A stretch of 64,000 bases of DNA from Altererythrobacter sp. CAU 1644 (GCF_029623755.1 NZ_CP121106.1:2422352-2486351); one strand, 5' to 3'. Shown: positions 9,684 to 21,123, numbered from the stretch's first letter. Numbers and translations are program-made. The notes: generated by a model not told the origin, from the sequence alone.

Positions 9684-12130
9684 GGGCCTTGGCGAAGATG
9701 CAGGGCGATCGCCCTGCGGTGCTGTTGGGCGGACTCGCCGTCGCCATGCTTGTGACGGCAGTTGCGCTGCTCGGTATCTCAGGGTCGTGGTTGGTGGCTC
9801 TCGCCTATCTTTTCGGCCTCGTTCTGTTGGTGGGCGGGTTCGCGATGGTGGAGATGTTGCGCCAGTCGGTCGAGGTCGACGTCGTCGCGGCACCCGACTG
9901 GTCAGTGACCGTGGCAGCGATCGAGCAGCCCGGCGAAGCGATCGCGATTACTGACCGGGCCAATCGGCTGGCCTGCGCCAACGGCACGTTCGTCGAATGG
10001 TTCGGGGCGCAAAGCGCGCCCCCGAACCTGCCGCTGGAACAGGCTGAACTCGAAGCGCTTGTACGACTTGCTCGCGAAGCCTGGCGCGAAGGATCGGCAG
10101 TGGCGCACGGGCTCGGCGAAACCGAGAGTTTCGAGCCGCGCTGGTCGATCAGTGCCGAGCGAGCAGGGCGGGGCGAAGATCATCTCGTGTGGCGAATCCG
10201 GCCGATGGAGCGTGAAGTTGGCGAGGTCCGGGCGGAAATCGACGTAACCGGTCCGCTCGGCCGCATGCTGTCACGCTCCGGGATCGAGGCTGTGGTTACT
10301 TCGCCCGACGGCGTCATCAAGAGCGTGAGCACGGGATTTGCCGAGCGTGCAGCGGGTGATGCCGAGGCTACACTGGCCGGGCAGGACTTTGTCGGCTTCC
10401 TGCGCAGCGATGAGCGCGATCGGATTTTTTTCGCTCGCGAGGGGCGGGGCGGAACACCGCAGACGCTGATCCACGTCCCTCTCGACGCGCCCGAGCATCG
10501 TAATGCCAAGGGCCCTGACCAGGGCCAGTCGCTTATGCTTCTGGTCGATAGCGGGGTGGGTATCGGCAGCAGCTGGGACGGGTCGTCACAGGCCGGTGTT
10601 GCCCAGCTGGAGGCGCTTCTTTCTCGTCTGCCCCTCGGCCTTGCGATGACCGATCGCGATGGGCGGTTCCTGTTCGGCAATGACGCTTTCCTGCGTTCCA
10701 TCGATCGTGAAGAGCGTGGCCTCCCGGCATTTCCGACCGACCTCGTCGTGCGGGAGGACAAGGGGCCGTTGTCCGATGCGGTCAGGCGCCACGGTCGCGG
10801 ACCTGCGACAAGTGGGGACATGGCCATTCGCCTCGTGTCGAGCCCTGAGGAACCGGTGTCGCTCGGCCTGGCAGGGGTTCGTGGGTTAGGTGAAGCGGCA
10901 GTGCTCTTGAGCCTTGCCGACTCCAGCGAGGAAACCCAGCTCAAGCGGCAGGTCGCGCAGGCGACCAAGATGCAGGCTGTCGGCCAACTCGCTGGCGGCG
11001 TCGCGCATGACTTCAACAATGTCCTGACCGCGATCATCGGGACCTGCGATCTCATGCTGCTGCGCCATACGCCGGGCGACAGCGACTATGACGATATCCA
11101 GCAGATCCGCGCCAACTCAAACCGGGCCGCGTCGCTGACGCGACAGTTGCTGGCCTTCTCGCGCCAGCAGACCCTGCGACCGGAGATCCTCCAATTGCCC
11201 GATGTGGTAAGCGAGGTAAGCCCGCTGATCACGCGGCTGATCGGCAACAAGATCGACTATTACGTCCAGCACGATCGCGATCTTGGGCCGGTCAGGGCGG
11301 ACCCGCAACAACTCGAGCAGGTCATCATGAACCTCGCCGTCAACGCCCGCGATGCAATCCAGTCGCGCGGGAACGGTGCGGGGCGGATTTCACTGCTGAC
11401 ACGGCGAATCAACTCGAGCCAGGTCCAGCAAATGGGTTCCGAGATCCTTCCTGCTGACGATTACACCGTCCTGATTGTGCAGGATAACGGTGGCGGCATC
11501 CCGCCTGAGGCATTGCCGAAGCTGTTCGAGCCGTTCTTCACTACCAAAGAGCAAGGCAAGGGCACCGGCCTCGGCCTTTCGACAGTCTACGGGATCGTCA
11601 AGCAGTCGGGCGGCTTCATCTTCGCCGATAATGTGAAGAACAGCAGCGGCGACCCCGTCGGCGCGCGCTTCACGATCTATCTCCCCGTCCACAAGGGCGA
11701 GATACCCTTGCGCCAGCAACCTGCGCCAGAGCCCGAGCAATCGAGCGAGTGGTCGGGCGGTGGCAGGCTGCTCTTGGTCGAAGATGAGGATATGGTCCGC
11801 GCCGTGGCCGAACGCGCCCTGACTCGCGCAGGATACGAGGTGGTCGCTTGCGCCGATGGCGAAGAGGGTCTGGCGCAGGTCGAGAAGGGCGAAAGCTTCG
11901 ACCTCGTGGTCAGCGACGTGGTGATGCCGGGTATGGATGGCCCCGCGATGGCGCGCGGTATTCGCAAGCTCAAGCCGCAGCTGCCGGTGCTGTTCATGTC
12001 AGGCTATGCCGAGGAGCAGCTGCGCAAGGATATTGATATCCCCAACATGCATTTCATGCCCAAGCCGTTCAGCGTTCAGGAGATCAGCGACAAGGTCGCC
12101 ATGGTCATGCGCAGGTCGGGGAAGAAATAG
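9680..12130 (+). CDS. cckA: Cell-cycle hybrid sensor histidine kinase CckA
   Basis: 816 aa. Two transmembrane helices at about residues 13-33 and 37-57, two weakly conserved PAS-like regions (about 75-170 and 190-330), a dimerisation/phosphoacceptor domain with [10 protein letters not shown] (His443), an HATPase domain (N-box [29 protein letters not shown]) and a C-terminal receiver with Asp746 in [14 protein letters not shown]. In Caulobacter, CckA phosphorylates ChpT, which passes phosphate to CtrA and CpdR; a cpdR gene lies about 10 kb away in this window. The overlapping start with the DUF2062 gene supports co-expression. recA follows after 144 bp with its own SOS-type control region. Confidence 0.93.
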   Translation: MRALAKMQGDRPAVLLGGLAVAMLVTAVALLGISGSWLVALAYLFGLVLLVGGFAMVEMLRQSVEVDVVAAPDWSVTVAAIEQPGEAIAITDRANRLACANGTFVEWFGAQSAPPNLPLEQAELEALVRLAREAWREGSAVAHGLGETESFEPRWSISAERAGRGEDHLVWRIRPMEREVGEVRAEIDVTGPLGRMLSRSGIEAVVTSPDGVIKSVSTGFAERAAGDAEATLAGQDFVGFLRSDERDRIFFAREGRGGTPQTLIHVPLDAPEHRNAKGPDQGQSLMLLVDSGVGIGSSWDGSSQAGVAQLEALLSRLPLGLAMTDRDGRFLFGNDAFLRSIDREERGLPAFPTDLVVREDKGPLSDAVRRHGRGPATSGDMAIRLVSSPEEPVSLGLAGVRGLGEAAVLLSLADSSEETQLKRQVAQATKMQAVGQLAGGVAHDFNNVLTAIIGTCDLMLLRHTPGDSDYDDIQQIRANSNRAASLTRQLLAFSRQQTLRPEILQLPDVVSEVSPLITRLIGNKIDYYVQHDRDLGPVRADPQQLEQVIMNLAVNARDAIQSRGNGAGRISLLTRRINSSQVQQMGSEILPADDYTVLIVQDNGGGIPPEALPKLFEPFFTTKEQGKGTGLGLSTVYGIVKQSGGFIFADNVKNSSGDPVGARFTIYLPVHKGEIPLRQQPAPEPEQSSEWSGGGRLLLVEDEDMVRAVAERALTRAGYEVVACADGEEGLAQVEKGESFDLVVSDVVMPGMDGPAMARGIRKLKPQLPVLFMSGYAEEQLRKDIDIPNMHFMPKPFSVQEISDKVAMVMRRSGKK

Positions 12131-12170
12131 GCGGATCTCCGCACCGCTGCATGCTGCGTGAAAAAAATTT

Positions 12171-12185
12171 GTTCCGCTCTTGTTC
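12171..12185 (+). promoter_or_regulatory. LexA (SOS) box upstream of recA
   Basis: GTTC-N7-GTTC (GTTCCGCTCTTGTTC), the direct-repeat LexA recognition motif known from alphaproteobacteria, about 90 bp before the recA ATG. A GAAC at 12191-12194 adds an imperfect inverted half-site next to it. Confidence 0.8.
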
Positions 12186-12274
12186 TTTTGGAACAAAGCA
12201 GATACATCGCATTCCTACAGATGGGGTGGTCGATAACCGATGGCGGCCCCTAGGCAAGTGAAGGAGGCCATGCG

Positions 12275-13339
12275 ATGTCCGCGAATCTCAAGCTGGTAGA
12301 AAAGGAAAACTCCGTGGATCGTCAGAAGGCGCTCGAGGCTGCGCTTGCACAGATCGACCGTGCGTTCGGCAAGGGTTCGGCCATGAAGCTGGGCTCGAAG
12401 GAAGCGATGAATGTCGAATCGATTTCGACCGGATCGCTCGGGCTGGACATTGCACTGGGTATCGGCGGCCTGCCCAAGGGCCGCGTTATCGAAGTTTATG
12501 GACCTGAAAGCTCGGGCAAGACGACACTGGCGCTGCACGTCATTGCGGAAGCGCAGAAGAATGGCGGCACCGCTGCCTTCGTCGATGCCGAACACGCGCT
12601 CGACCCCGTCTACGCCAAAGCGCTCGGCGTCGATATCGACGAACTGATCGTCTCGCAGCCCGACACGGGCGAGCAGGCTCTTGAAATTACCGACACGCTG
12701 GTCCGCTCCAATGCGGTCGACGTGTTGGTGGTCGACTCGGTGGCGGCGCTTGTCCCCCGCGCCGAAATTGAAGGCGAGATGGGTGATTCCCATGTCGGCC
12801 TCCAGGCGCGCCTTATGTCCCAGTCGCTGCGCAAACTTACCGGGTCGATCAACCGTTCGAAGTGCATGGTGATTTTCATCAACCAGCTGCGCATGAAGAT
12901 CGGCGTTATGTACGGCAATCCCGAGACTACGACCGGCGGCAACGCGCTCAAGTTCTATGCCTCGGTTCGCCTCGACATCCGCCGCACCGGCCAGATCAAG
13001 GATCGCGACGAGATCGTCGGCAATGCGACCCGGGTGAAGGTGGTCAAGAACAAGGTTGCCCCTCCGTTCAAGCAGGTCGAGTTCGACATCATGTACGGCG
13101 AGGGTATTTCGAAGATCGGCGAGATCCTCGACCTCGGCGTCAAGGCGGGGCTGGTCGAGAAGTCCGGTAGCTGGTTCTCCTATGACAGCATTCGCATCGG
13201 TCAGGGCCGTGAGAATGCGAAGACCTATCTCAAGGAGAACCCTGAAGTTTGCGACAAGTTGGAAGCCGCCATCCGCGGCCGCACCGACAAGGTCGCCGAG
13301 GAGATGATGACGGGTCCGGACGCGAGCCCCGAAGACTGA
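12275..13339 (+). CDS. recA: Recombinase RecA
   Basis: 354 aa. ATP-dependent strand exchange and co-protease for LexA. Walker A is GPESSGKT at residues 76-83; the acidic, flexible C-terminal tail ends [15 protein letters not shown] ribosome site lies before the ATG. It stands alone between a LexA box and a strong terminator, consistent with SOS regulation of a single-gene transcript. Confidence 0.98.
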   Translation: MSANLKLVEKENSVDRQKALEAALAQIDRAFGKGSAMKLGSKEAMNVESISTGSLGLDIALGIGGLPKGRVIEVYGPESSGKTTLALHVIAEAQKNGGTAAFVDAEHALDPVYAKALGVDIDELIVSQPDTGEQALEITDTLVRSNAVDVLVVDSVAALVPRAEIEGEMGDSHVGLQARLMSQSLRKLTGSINRSKCMVIFINQLRMKIGVMYGNPETTTGGNALKFYASVRLDIRRTGQIKDRDEIVGNATRVKVVKNKVAPPFKQVEFDIMYGEGISKIGEILDLGVKAGLVEKSGSWFSYDSIRIGQGRENAKTYLKENPEVCDKLEAAIRGRTDKVAEEMMTGPDASPED

Positions 13340-13380
13340 TCCTCAAGCGGGTGCCGTAGCGGCTCCCGGGAACACGGAAA

Positions 13381-13420
13381 GCCGGCGCGCGCTGCCATTG
13401 CGGTAGCCGCGCCGGTTTTT
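13381..13420 (+). terminator. Rho-independent terminator of recA
   Basis: A perfect 8-bp CCGGCGCG/CGCGCCGG stem (13382-13389 with 13408-13415), followed at once by TTTTT. A-residues before the stem allow further A-U pairing. Confidence 0.88.
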
Positions 13421-13514
13421 CGTTGGCTCTGCGCGGCCGTGCGGGATTGCCAATTGCAGTTTGGCGGTGATTGCGCCACGCCAGCTTGGACACGACATCT
13501 CAAGAGGAGCTGAA

Positions 13515-14342
13515 ATGCCGGGTATCGAGGATTGGCAAGGACAGGTCGGGGAGACCTGGGCGAGCGAATGGCTCCGGACGGATCGTAGCTTCAGCAATCT
13601 TACGCCGCAATTGGTTGACCGGGTGCTGCGGCGCGAATTCACGCATGCGCTCGATATCGGGTGCGGCGCAGGCGAGTTGTCGATACGGGTCGCAGGCGCC
13701 CGGCCAGAGGCGCAGGTACTGGGCGTCGATGTCAATGAATCGCTGATCGCCACCGCACGCGAACGAGCCGGCGGTTCGTCCAACCTCGCGTTCGAGATCC
13801 ATGACGCTGGCAGATGGACTCCTCCCGAGGAAGCGCGACCGCAATCACTGTTTTCGCGCCACGGTGTGATGTTCTTCGATGACCCCGTAGCGGCATTCGA
13901 GAATTTGCGCGCGGCCGCATCACCCTTAGGGGCGGCGCTCACCTTCTCATGTTTCCGCTCGCTGTCCGACAACCCGTTCTTCACGCAGATCGGTGCGTTG
14001 TTGCCCAAGGGCGAGGACCTGGCCGACCCCACGGCCCCGGGACCGTTCGCCTTTGCCGACAGAGATCGCGTCGCGAGCATTCTGACGGACGCGGGCTGGC
14101 GGGACATCGAGTTCGAGCGGATCGACTTTGAGATGATAGCGGGAGCGGGGGTAGACCCGGTCGGGGACGCTTGCGCCTATTTCAACCGCATCGGTCCTGC
14201 CGCGCGCGCGCTGGCGGGAATGCCCGAGGAAGAGCGCCCGCCCATTCGCGCGAAGATCGCCGAACTCGCGGCGAGCAATCTTCGCGACGGCAAGGTAGCC
14301 ATGATGGCCTCGGTCTGGATCGTCACAGCCTCTACAAATTGA
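13515..14342 (+). CDS. Class I SAM-dependent methyltransferase
   Basis: 275 aa from an ATG at 13515 with GAGGAG upstream; the frame is open to 13461 but that start has no ribosome site. Motif [12 protein letters not shown] and the acidic end of beta-2 (VLGVDVNES) show a Rossmann SAM-binding fold. The segment [18 protein letters not shown] corresponds to the post-motif II region. The substrate is unknown. It lies between recA and alaS, transcribed in the same direction, and ends 50 bp before alaS. Confidence 0.8.
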   Translation: MPGIEDWQGQVGETWASEWLRTDRSFSNLTPQLVDRVLRREFTHALDIGCGAGELSIRVAGARPEAQVLGVDVNESLIATARERAGGSSNLAFEIHDAGRWTPPEEARPQSLFSRHGVMFFDDPVAAFENLRAAASPLGAALTFSCFRSLSDNPFFTQIGALLPKGEDLADPTAPGPFAFADRDRVASILTDAGWRDIEFERIDFEMIAGAGVDPVGDACAYFNRIGPAARALAGMPEEERPPIRAKIAELAASNLRDGKVAMMASVWIVTASTN

Positions 14343-14392
14343 GGCCAAAACGCGGCTTGTCGCTGCCGCTGCGAACGCCTAACTGCGCTGAC

Positions 14393-17050
14393 ATGACGTC
14401 TACCAACGATATCCGCCGGTCCTTCCTCGATTACTTTGGCGGCAACGACCATGCCGAAGTGCCGAGCGCGCCGCTCGTGCCGTACAACGACCCGACGCTG
14501 ATGTTCGTCAATGCGGGCATGGTCCCGTTCAAGAATGCCTTCACCGGGCTGGAAACCCCGCCTGCGCCGCGCGCCGCCAGTTCGCAGAAGTGCGTACGCG
14601 CCGGAGGCAAGCACAACGACCTCGACAATGTCGGCTATACCGCCCGGCATCACACCTTCTTCGAGATGCTCGGCAACTTCTCCTTCGGCGATTATTTCAA
14701 GGAGCAGGCGATCATCCATGCCTGGACCTTGCTGACGAAGGAATGGGGCATCTCGCCCGAGCGGTTGACCGCGACAGTCTACCACACGGATGACGAGGCC
14801 TTCGACCTCTGGCGCAAGATTTCGGGCCTGCCCGAAGAACGCATCATTCGCATCCCGACCAAGGACAATTTCTGGGCGATGGGTTCGGATGGCCCCTGTG
14901 GTCCGTGCTCGGAAATCTTCTTCGACCACGGCGATCATATTTTCGGCGGCCCTCCAGGTAGTCCGGACGAGGATGGCGATCGCTTCGTCGAGATCTGGAA
15001 CCTCGTCTTCATGCAGTTCGAGCAGACCGCAGACGAGATCACCGGCGAACTGCCCAAGCCGTCGATCGATACCGGCATGGGCCTCGAGCGCATCGCCGCG
15101 GTCATGCAGGGCGTGCACGACAATTACGACACGGATACCTTCAAGGCGCTGATATCGGCGAGCGAAGGGCTGACCGGCGTTAAGGCCGAGGGCGAGCAAC
15201 AGGCCAGCCATCGCGTCATCGCCGATCACCTGCGCTCGACCAGTTTCCTGATGGCAGATGGCGTGCTGCCCTCGAATGAAGGGCGCGGATATGTCCTGCG
15301 CCGTATTATGCGCCGGGCCATGCGCCATGCCCATCTGCTCGGCGCAAAGGAGCCGCTGATGCACCGGCTCGTACCGGCGCTGGTCACCGAGATGGGCCAG
15401 GCCTATCCCGAACTACAGCGCGGACAGGCGCTGATCGAGGAAGTTCTCGAGCGCGAGGAAACGCAGTTTCGCAAGACGCTCGAAAAGGGTCTTCGCCTGC
15501 TCGACGAAGCGACCGGCAGCATGGGTGACGGCGGCGAACTCGATGGCGAGACCGCGTTCAAGCTCTACGATACCTACGGTTTCCCCTATGACCTGACCGA
15601 GGATGCCCTGCGCTCGCGCGGGATCGGCGTCGACCGGGCCGGTTTCGATGCCGCAATGGAGCGCCAGAAGGCCGCCGCGCGCGCTGCGTGGAAGGGGTCG
15701 GGACAGGCTGCCGACAGTGAAGTGTGGTTCGACATCGCCGAACGCGAAGGCGCGAGCGAATTCACCGGCTACACGTCGACCAGCGGCGAAGGCAATGTCG
15801 TCGCCATCGTCAAGGACGGTGCGGAGGTCCAGTCGGCGCAGGCCGGCGACGAAGTCGTCGTCCTCACCAACCAGACCCCCTTCTACGGGGAAAGCGGCGG
15901 CCAGACTGGCGACGCCGGAACGATCTCGAACAATGCGGGGCTGCGCGCTCGCGTAACGGATACCGGCAAGCCGCTCGGCCGCTTGCATGCCCACCATGTG
16001 ACGGTCGAGGCGGGCGAGATTGCCGTGGGCAACACGATCCATCTCGAGGTCGACGTCGCCCGCCGCGACCGCATTCGTGCCAACCACTCCGCCACCCATC
16101 TCGTCCATGCGGCGCTGCGCAACCAGCTGGGCGGGCACGTGACGCAGAAGGGTTCGCTGGTGGCAGACGATCGCTTCCGCTTCGACTTCTCGCATCCCAA
16201 GCCGCTCTCGGCCGAGGATATCGCCGCGATCGAGGCCGAAGTGAATGCCGAGATCCGCGCCAACGAGCCTGTCGGCACCACATTGATGAGTCCCGACGAG
16301 GCGGTCGAGGCGGGTGCGCTGGCGCTGTTCGGCGAGAAATACGGCGACGAAGTCCGTGTGCTCTCGATGGGGCGCAAGGGCGGTGAAGGCCGCAATTATT
16401 CGGTCGAACTCTGCGGCGGCACGCATGTCAAGGCGACCGGCGATATCGGGGTGTTCCGGATTGTGTCCGAGGGCGCCGTGAGTTCGGGCGTGCGCCGCAT
16501 TGAGGCGCTGACCGGAGAAGCAGCGCGCCGTTGGCTCGTCGAACGCGAGGAGGCGCTCAAGGAGGCAGCCGGTGCGATCCGCGCCACGCCAGAGGAAGTC
16601 CCCGGCCGGATTGCGGCCCTGCTCGACGAGCGCAAGCGTCTGGAAAAGGAACTCGCTGACGCCAAGAAGGCGCTCGCGCTTGGCGGGGGTGGGTCGAGCG
16701 ATGCTCAGGCTGCTGCCGATGAGGAGATCGGCGGGGTCAAGTTCAGCGGGCAGGTGATCGAGGGACTCAATCCCAAGGAACTGCGCCCGCTGCTGGACGA
16801 TGCGAAGAACCGCCTGGGTTCGGGGGTCGCGGCAATCTGCGCTGTCAACGAGGGCAAGGCAGCCTTTGCGGCGGCAGTGACTGATGATCTGACCGATCGT
16901 TTCAGCGCGGTCGACCTGGTTCGTGCCGGTGTGGAGGCGCTTGGCGGCAAGGGCGGCGGCGGTCGCCCCGATATGGCGCAGGGCGGCGGCCCTGACGGGA
17001 GCAAGGCGGCCGAGGCGATCGCGGCGGTAAAGGCGGTATTAAGCTCCTGA
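14393..17050 (+). CDS. alaS: Alanine-tRNA ligase
   Basis: 885 aa, matching bacterial AlaRS. N-terminal class II catalytic core ([15 protein letters not shown], then [15 protein letters not shown]), an editing domain with the zinc motifs HSATH (565-569) and CGGTH (674-678), and a C-terminal C-Ala/DHHA1 domain ending with the glycine-rich [15 protein letters not shown]. The start at 14393 agrees with family N-termini; the upstream extension of the frame overlaps the methyltransferase gene and is not coding. There is no strong ribosome site. Confidence 0.97.
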   Translation: MTSTNDIRRSFLDYFGGNDHAEVPSAPLVPYNDPTLMFVNAGMVPFKNAFTGLETPPAPRAASSQKCVRAGGKHNDLDNVGYTARHHTFFEMLGNFSFGDYFKEQAIIHAWTLLTKEWGISPERLTATVYHTDDEAFDLWRKISGLPEERIIRIPTKDNFWAMGSDGPCGPCSEIFFDHGDHIFGGPPGSPDEDGDRFVEIWNLVFMQFEQTADEITGELPKPSIDTGMGLERIAAVMQGVHDNYDTDTFKALISASEGLTGVKAEGEQQASHRVIADHLRSTSFLMADGVLPSNEGRGYVLRRIMRRAMRHAHLLGAKEPLMHRLVPALVTEMGQAYPELQRGQALIEEVLEREETQFRKTLEKGLRLLDEATGSMGDGGELDGETAFKLYDTYGFPYDLTEDALRSRGIGVDRAGFDAAMERQKAAARAAWKGSGQAADSEVWFDIAEREGASEFTGYTSTSGEGNVVAIVKDGAEVQSAQAGDEVVVLTNQTPFYGESGGQTGDAGTISNNAGLRARVTDTGKPLGRLHAHHVTVEAGEIAVGNTIHLEVDVARRDRIRANHSATHLVHAALRNQLGGHVTQKGSLVADDRFRFDFSHPKPLSAEDIAAIEAEVNAEIRANEPVGTTLMSPDEAVEAGALALFGEKYGDEVRVLSMGRKGGEGRNYSVELCGGTHVKATGDIGVFRIVSEGAVSSGVRRIEALTGEAARRWLVEREEALKEAAGAIRATPEEVPGRIAALLDERKRLEKELADAKKALALGGGGSSDAQAAADEEIGGVKFSGQVIEGLNPKELRPLLDDAKNRLGSGVAAICAVNEGKAAFAAAVTDDLTDRFSAVDLVRAGVEALGGKGGGGRPDMAQGGGPDGSKAAEAIAAVKAVLSS

Positions 17051-17089
17051 CCCGACAATCCCCCTGTCATAGACAGGTGGAGACGAGTC

Positions 17090-17587
17090 ATGAGGTCATG
17101 CGCAATTCTGGCTGCGCTCGCGCTCGTAGCAGGGCCCGCTCTGGCACAGGATCAGGATGTCATCGAGACTCGGGCGGTCCTGGCTCCAAGCCAGACCGGC
17201 GGCGAAGTGGAAACCGTCAGCGTCGAAATTCGCGCATCGGCTGATATCCTCTGGTCAGGCACACTGACGTTGGGCCCGCAATACGGCAATGCCTATTACT
17301 CGCAGTCGAAAAATGAGTTCACCGAACCCTGCGCTAGCAAGCCTGGATCGACAGCGGATGCGACCAATTCAAGCACTTCGCTCAACTTGAATATCTCGCG
17401 GGCCAACTGGTCGCAGGAACCCGACAAGTTCAACATCTCATTCAGTTGGACCAGGGCGCTCGATGCGTGCGAGGGTCAGGGCAACGATACTTTCGGGTTT
17501 AACCGGGTGGTCGAGATCCCGAGAGGTCGCAAGGTGACAATATCGGGGCCAGGTGACGCCGAGGTCACCGTTACGCGCGCGCGTTAG
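17090..17587 (+). CDS. Secreted hypothetical protein
   Basis: 165 aa with a clear signal peptide (MRSCAILAALALVAGPALAQ). The mature part is beta-rich and Ser/Thr/Asn-rich, with two cysteines (EPCASKP and LDACEGQ) that could pair in the periplasm. I do not recognise the family. A GGTGGAG ribosome site follows a small hairpin (CCTGTC-ATA-GACAGG, 17063-17077) that ends where the ribosome site begins. It ends 7 nt from the convergent antiporter gene. Confidence 0.7.
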   Translation: MRSCAILAALALVAGPALAQDQDVIETRAVLAPSQTGGEVETVSVEIRASADILWSGTLTLGPQYGNAYYSQSKNEFTEPCASKPGSTADATNSSTSLNLNISRANWSQEPDKFNISFSWTRALDACEGQGNDTFGFNRVVEIPRGRKVTISGPGDAEVTVTRAR

Positions 17588-17594
17588 TTCCGAC

Positions 17595-19355
17595 TTACGC
17601 CTCGACGTTGCTGGTGCGGAGCTTCGGTCGATAGTCGAGGTGCCCCTCGCGCTCGAGCTGCTCTCGGAATTCGTCGCGCTTCTCGTGGATAGAAGCGATC
17701 ACCGGTCCCATCGCAACGCCGATATCGACCAGCACGGCTTCCGAAAGCTGGAGCGAGCTTTCGAGCGTTTCGGGCACTGCATGGCTGGCGCCTGCACGAT
17801 ATAGCTCGGCCGCGTGATTGGTGTCGCGGGCGCGGGCCACGATCAGCAGTTCCGGATGTTCCTTGCGTAATTTGGATACGAGTCGTTGTGCGAGCACCGG
17901 CTCATCCATCGTCAGGACGACTGCCGGGGCGCTTTCGATTCCCAGGCGGGTGAGCGCGTCGCCCCGGGCCGCATCCCCAAAGGTCGCTCGATACCCGAGC
18001 CGCTTGGCCTTCGCGATCATGTCGGCATCGAAATCGATCGCGACATAGGGTCGATTGTGGGCCTTGTGCATGTCCGCAACCAGTCGACCGACACGGCCTG
18101 CACCGATAATGATGGTGCGGGGCTCGGTACCGTCGTCCTCCGGTAGCTCGGGCACAGGTTCGACGCGGCGAGCAATGACGCGGCCGAGACGAGCGAGGAG
18201 GGGAGTGATCGTTAGCCCGATAGCGGTGACGATCTGCCAGAACTGCGCTGTTCCAGGCTGGATAAGCATTGCCGAACTCGCGGCCGCGAGAACGATCAAG
18301 GTAGTCTCGCTCGGGCTGGCCATGAGCACACCGGTCTCCGCGGCCGTCGAGCGCCGTGCGCCCATCAGTCGCAGCAGCAGTCCGGTTACGCTGGCCTTGA
18401 ATACCAGCACCAGCACAACGGCGCCAAGGATCATCCCCAGATTGGCCCAGACGGTCATCAGGTCGATGCTCATGCCGACCGTGATCAGGAAGATCCCCAA
18501 CGCCAATCCTTTGAACGGTTCCATGATGCCTTCGACTTCGCCGTGGTATTCGGTCTCGGCGATCAGCAGGCCGGCGATCAACGCACCGACGATGGGCGAC
18601 AGTCCGGTGGCAGCGGTCGCAAGACTCGCCCCGATCACGACCAACAGCGACGCGGCGAGGAACAATTCAGGGCTCTTCGTGCGTGCGGCCTGAGCGAACA
18701 GCCGGGGCAGGGCGATGCGGCCCAGGACCAACAGGGCGACGACTACCAGCCCGCCTTGCCACAGCGTGTCGACCAGGCCTTCCCACCCCTCGGATTGCGC
18801 ATAGGGCGCCATTGCACCGAGGACGAACACGATCGGGACGATCATGATGTCTTCGAACAGCAGCATCGACAGGGCCGCACGTCCGACGGGCGATTGCGTT
18901 CCCGAGATCGGCAGCACGATAGCTGTCGACGAGAACGCGAGGGCGAACCCCAGCGCGAGCGCGCCGGTCCAGTATTGACCCATCATCGAAAGTACAGCGG
19001 CAAGGGCGATGCCGATGATGATCAGTTCCAGTGCCCCGAGACCGAAAACCAGTCGTCGCATCTGCCATAATCGATTGAAGCTCAGCTCCAGTCCGATGGT
19101 GAACAGCAGCAGGATTATCCCGAACTCGGCGAATGGCTCCAGGCCGTCCGGATCGGATATCGTTATGTGCGCCAGCCAGGGATATTCAAAGACCAGCTTG
19201 CCCAACCCATACGGTCCGACAGCGATCCCGATCAGGATGAAGCCGATGACGGGCGTGATCCGGAACCGGGTAAAGACAGGTATGACGATGCCGGCAGCGC
19301 CGAGAATCACCAGCGCGTCGGAAAGCATGGGGGAGGGTGCTATTTCGCCAGCCAC
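17595..19355 (-). CDS. CPA2-family cation:proton antiporter with RCK domain (KefB/KefC/YbaL-like)
   Basis: 586 aa. The first about 380 residues form 11-13 hydrophobic helices of a Na+/H+ exchanger fold (FITPVIGFILIGIAVGPYG; FAEFGIILLLFTIGLELS is the CPA2 signature). From about residue 412 a TrkA-N/RCK Rossmann domain starts with the nucleotide-binding GAGRVG and an acidic AIDFDADM. This layout fits K+/H+ efflux gated by NAD(H) or glutathione adducts. The start is a GTG at 19355; an ATG at 19328 is an alternative. No KefF/KefG ancillary gene lies next to it, so the exact subtype is uncertain. Confidence 0.87.
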   Translation of the reverse strand: MAGEIAPSPMLSDALVILGAAGIVIPVFTRFRITPVIGFILIGIAVGPYGLGKLVFEYPWLAHITISDPDGLEPFAEFGIILLLFTIGLELSFNRLWQMRRLVFGLGALELIIIGIALAAVLSMMGQYWTGALALGFALAFSSTAIVLPISGTQSPVGRAALSMLLFEDIMIVPIVFVLGAMAPYAQSEGWEGLVDTLWQGGLVVVALLVLGRIALPRLFAQAARTKSPELFLAASLLVVIGASLATAATGLSPIVGALIAGLLIAETEYHGEVEGIMEPFKGLALGIFLITVGMSIDLMTVWANLGMILGAVVLVLVFKASVTGLLLRLMGARRSTAAETGVLMASPSETTLIVLAAASSAMLIQPGTAQFWQIVTAIGLTITPLLARLGRVIARRVEPVPELPEDDGTEPRTIIIGAGRVGRLVADMHKAHNRPYVAIDFDADMIAKAKRLGYRATFGDAARGDALTRLGIESAPAVVLTMDEPVLAQRLVSKLRKEHPELLIVARARDTNHAAELYRAGASHAVPETLESSLQLSEAVLVDIGVAMGPVIASIHEKRDEFREQLEREGHLDYRPKLRTSNVEA

Positions 19356-19398
19356 AACGGGTACCTAGACAGCGGCAGGAGCGCTGTCACCCGCGCAT

Positions 19399-21066
19399 TT
19401 AGCCTCCGCCAACAGTCGAGGGGCCGAGGGGTTCGGCTCGCGGTCGGGTCTTGCCCGGGTGGTCGCCCTCTTCGTCCCATTCGATTCGGTATAGGTCGAA
19501 CCGGCGGTCCGCCAGATTGCGAACGGTGCCCTCGGCGCGGGCCCAGCTGAGGTCGGCGAGATTGATATCGCTGATGGTCAGCGTTTCGACATTCTCGCTG
19601 GCCTCGGCAGCGACGCCGTCGCGCGCGAAGGGGAAATCGCATGGCGTGAGGATGCAACTCTGGGCGTACTGGATATCCATGTTGGCGACATTGGGCAGGT
19701 TGCCGACATTGCCCGACAGAACCACGAAGCACTGGTTCTCGATCGCCCGTGCCTGCCCGCAATACCGGACGCGCAAGTAACCCTGGCGGCTGTCGGTGCA
19801 GAACGGCACAAAGATGATCCGCGCGCCCTCATCGGCCAGCTTGCGGCTCAATTCGGGGAATTCGCTGTCGTAACAGATCTGTACTCCGATCGGGCCGCAA
19901 TCGGTCTGGATCACGTCGATCTTGTCGCCGCCCTTGATGTTCCACCAGTAGCGCTCGTTGGGGGTGGGGTGGATCTTTTCCTGCTCGTGAACAGAGCCAT
20001 CGCGCAGGCAGACATAGGCGACATTGTGAATATCGCCGTCGTCCATTCGCGTCGGGTGAGAACCGGCGATGATGTTGATGTTGTAGCGCATCGCCATGTC
20101 GGAGATGTCGGCTTTCAGCCGCGGGGTGTATTCAGAGAGGCGTTCGATCGCCTCCATCGGCGACAGTTCCTTCTCTTCGAAGCTGAGCAACATCAGCGTG
20201 AAGAGCTCGGGAAAAACGATGAAGTCGCTCTCGTAATCCGATGCGACATCGACGAAATACTCGATCGCGCGCAGGAACTCCTCGTAGTCCTTCACCTGTC
20301 GGGCCTGCAATTGGCAAGTCGCGACGCGCACGGCCTCGACGCCGCGCGGGAGGCGCTTCTTCACCGGCTGGTCGTGTTCGACATAGGGGTTGCGCCAGAC
20401 CATCTTCACCGCGTGGCCGCGCGATTGCTTGTCTTCGGGCAGGTACTTTTCGAGAATGCCAACGGGCTCAAACCCATTTGCTAGCTGGAAGCGCAGGACC
20501 GGATCTTGGATCTTACCTTCGAGCACTTGATCGAGGTAGTCCTGCGGGCTTTCGACGCTGTTGTTCTTGCGCCGCCGGGCACGGTCATATCCGGGCATCC
20601 GGCCACCGAACACGATCCCGGCGAGATCGCGATCTTCGGCCAGTGCGCGGCGTTCCTCGTAAAGGCGCCGTCCGATCCGCACGCCGCGCACCTGCGGGTC
20701 GACGCACATCTCGTAGCCATAGAGCCAGTCGCCGGTCGGATCGTGGCGGCTGCCATAGCCATTGCCAGAGATCTCGTCCCAGTCATGCGGCGCAAACACG
20801 ACCGGTTCGGGCAATTGCATCGAGGCGCAATAGCCGACGATCTCTTCATCGAGCAGCGCGACGAAACAACCTTCGGGAAAGTTATTGATTTGCCCGCGGA
20901 TTTCGCTCTGCTTGTATGGCGGTAGCTCGGTATAGGCGCGGCGCACCAGCGCAGCGATGCCGCGAATGTCCTTGATCATGGCCTTGCGCACGACGAGACG
21001 CGCCTTGCCCAGCTTCTCGCCCCCCGAACGCGCCGAAGGTCGCTTCTTGCCTACTTGCCTAGCCAC
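19399..21066 (-). CDS. Fusion of GNAT acetyltransferase and carbon-nitrogen hydrolase (nitrilase superfamily)
   Basis: 555 aa. Residues about 25-225 form a GNAT fold (VRKAMIKDIRGIAALVRRAY; acetyl-CoA loop region PQVRGVRIGRRLYEERR). Residues about 245-530 form a nitrilase-type amidase with an intact Glu-Lys-Cys triad: Glu287 (FPELF), Lys364 (EKIHPTPNE) and Cys398 (QICYDSEFPE). It might couple acyl transfer with amide hydrolysis on one substrate, but the substrate is unknown. The start is a GTG at 21066 with a purine-rich GGAGCGGGG upstream; the ATG at codon 30 is possible. It stands alone between the antiporter and icd. Confidence 0.88.
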   Translation of the reverse strand: MARQVGKKRPSARSGGEKLGKARLVVRKAMIKDIRGIAALVRRAYTELPPYKQSEIRGQINNFPEGCFVALLDEEIVGYCASMQLPEPVVFAPHDWDEISGNGYGSRHDPTGDWLYGYEMCVDPQVRGVRIGRRLYEERRALAEDRDLAGIVFGGRMPGYDRARRRKNNSVESPQDYLDQVLEGKIQDPVLRFQLANGFEPVGILEKYLPEDKQSRGHAVKMVWRNPYVEHDQPVKKRLPRGVEAVRVATCQLQARQVKDYEEFLRAIEYFVDVASDYESDFIVFPELFTLMLLSFEEKELSPMEAIERLSEYTPRLKADISDMAMRYNINIIAGSHPTRMDDGDIHNVAYVCLRDGSVHEQEKIHPTPNERYWWNIKGGDKIDVIQTDCGPIGVQICYDSEFPELSRKLADEGARIIFVPFCTDSRQGYLRVRYCGQARAIENQCFVVLSGNVGNLPNVANMDIQYAQSCILTPCDFPFARDGVAAEASENVETLTISDINLADLSWARAEGTVRNLADRRFDLYRIEWDEEGDHPGKTRPRAEPLGPSTVGGG

Positions 21067-21123
21067 CAGTTGTGCCCCGCTCCGAACCTACATCAAGAGC
21101 AATGCCGGAGCGGGGCAAATGTT

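Noticed and set aside
14177..16426. Two long minus-strand open frames (395 and 337 codons) opposite alaS
   Set aside because: Antisense artefacts of codon bias; no recognisable motif, and alaS is fully supported.
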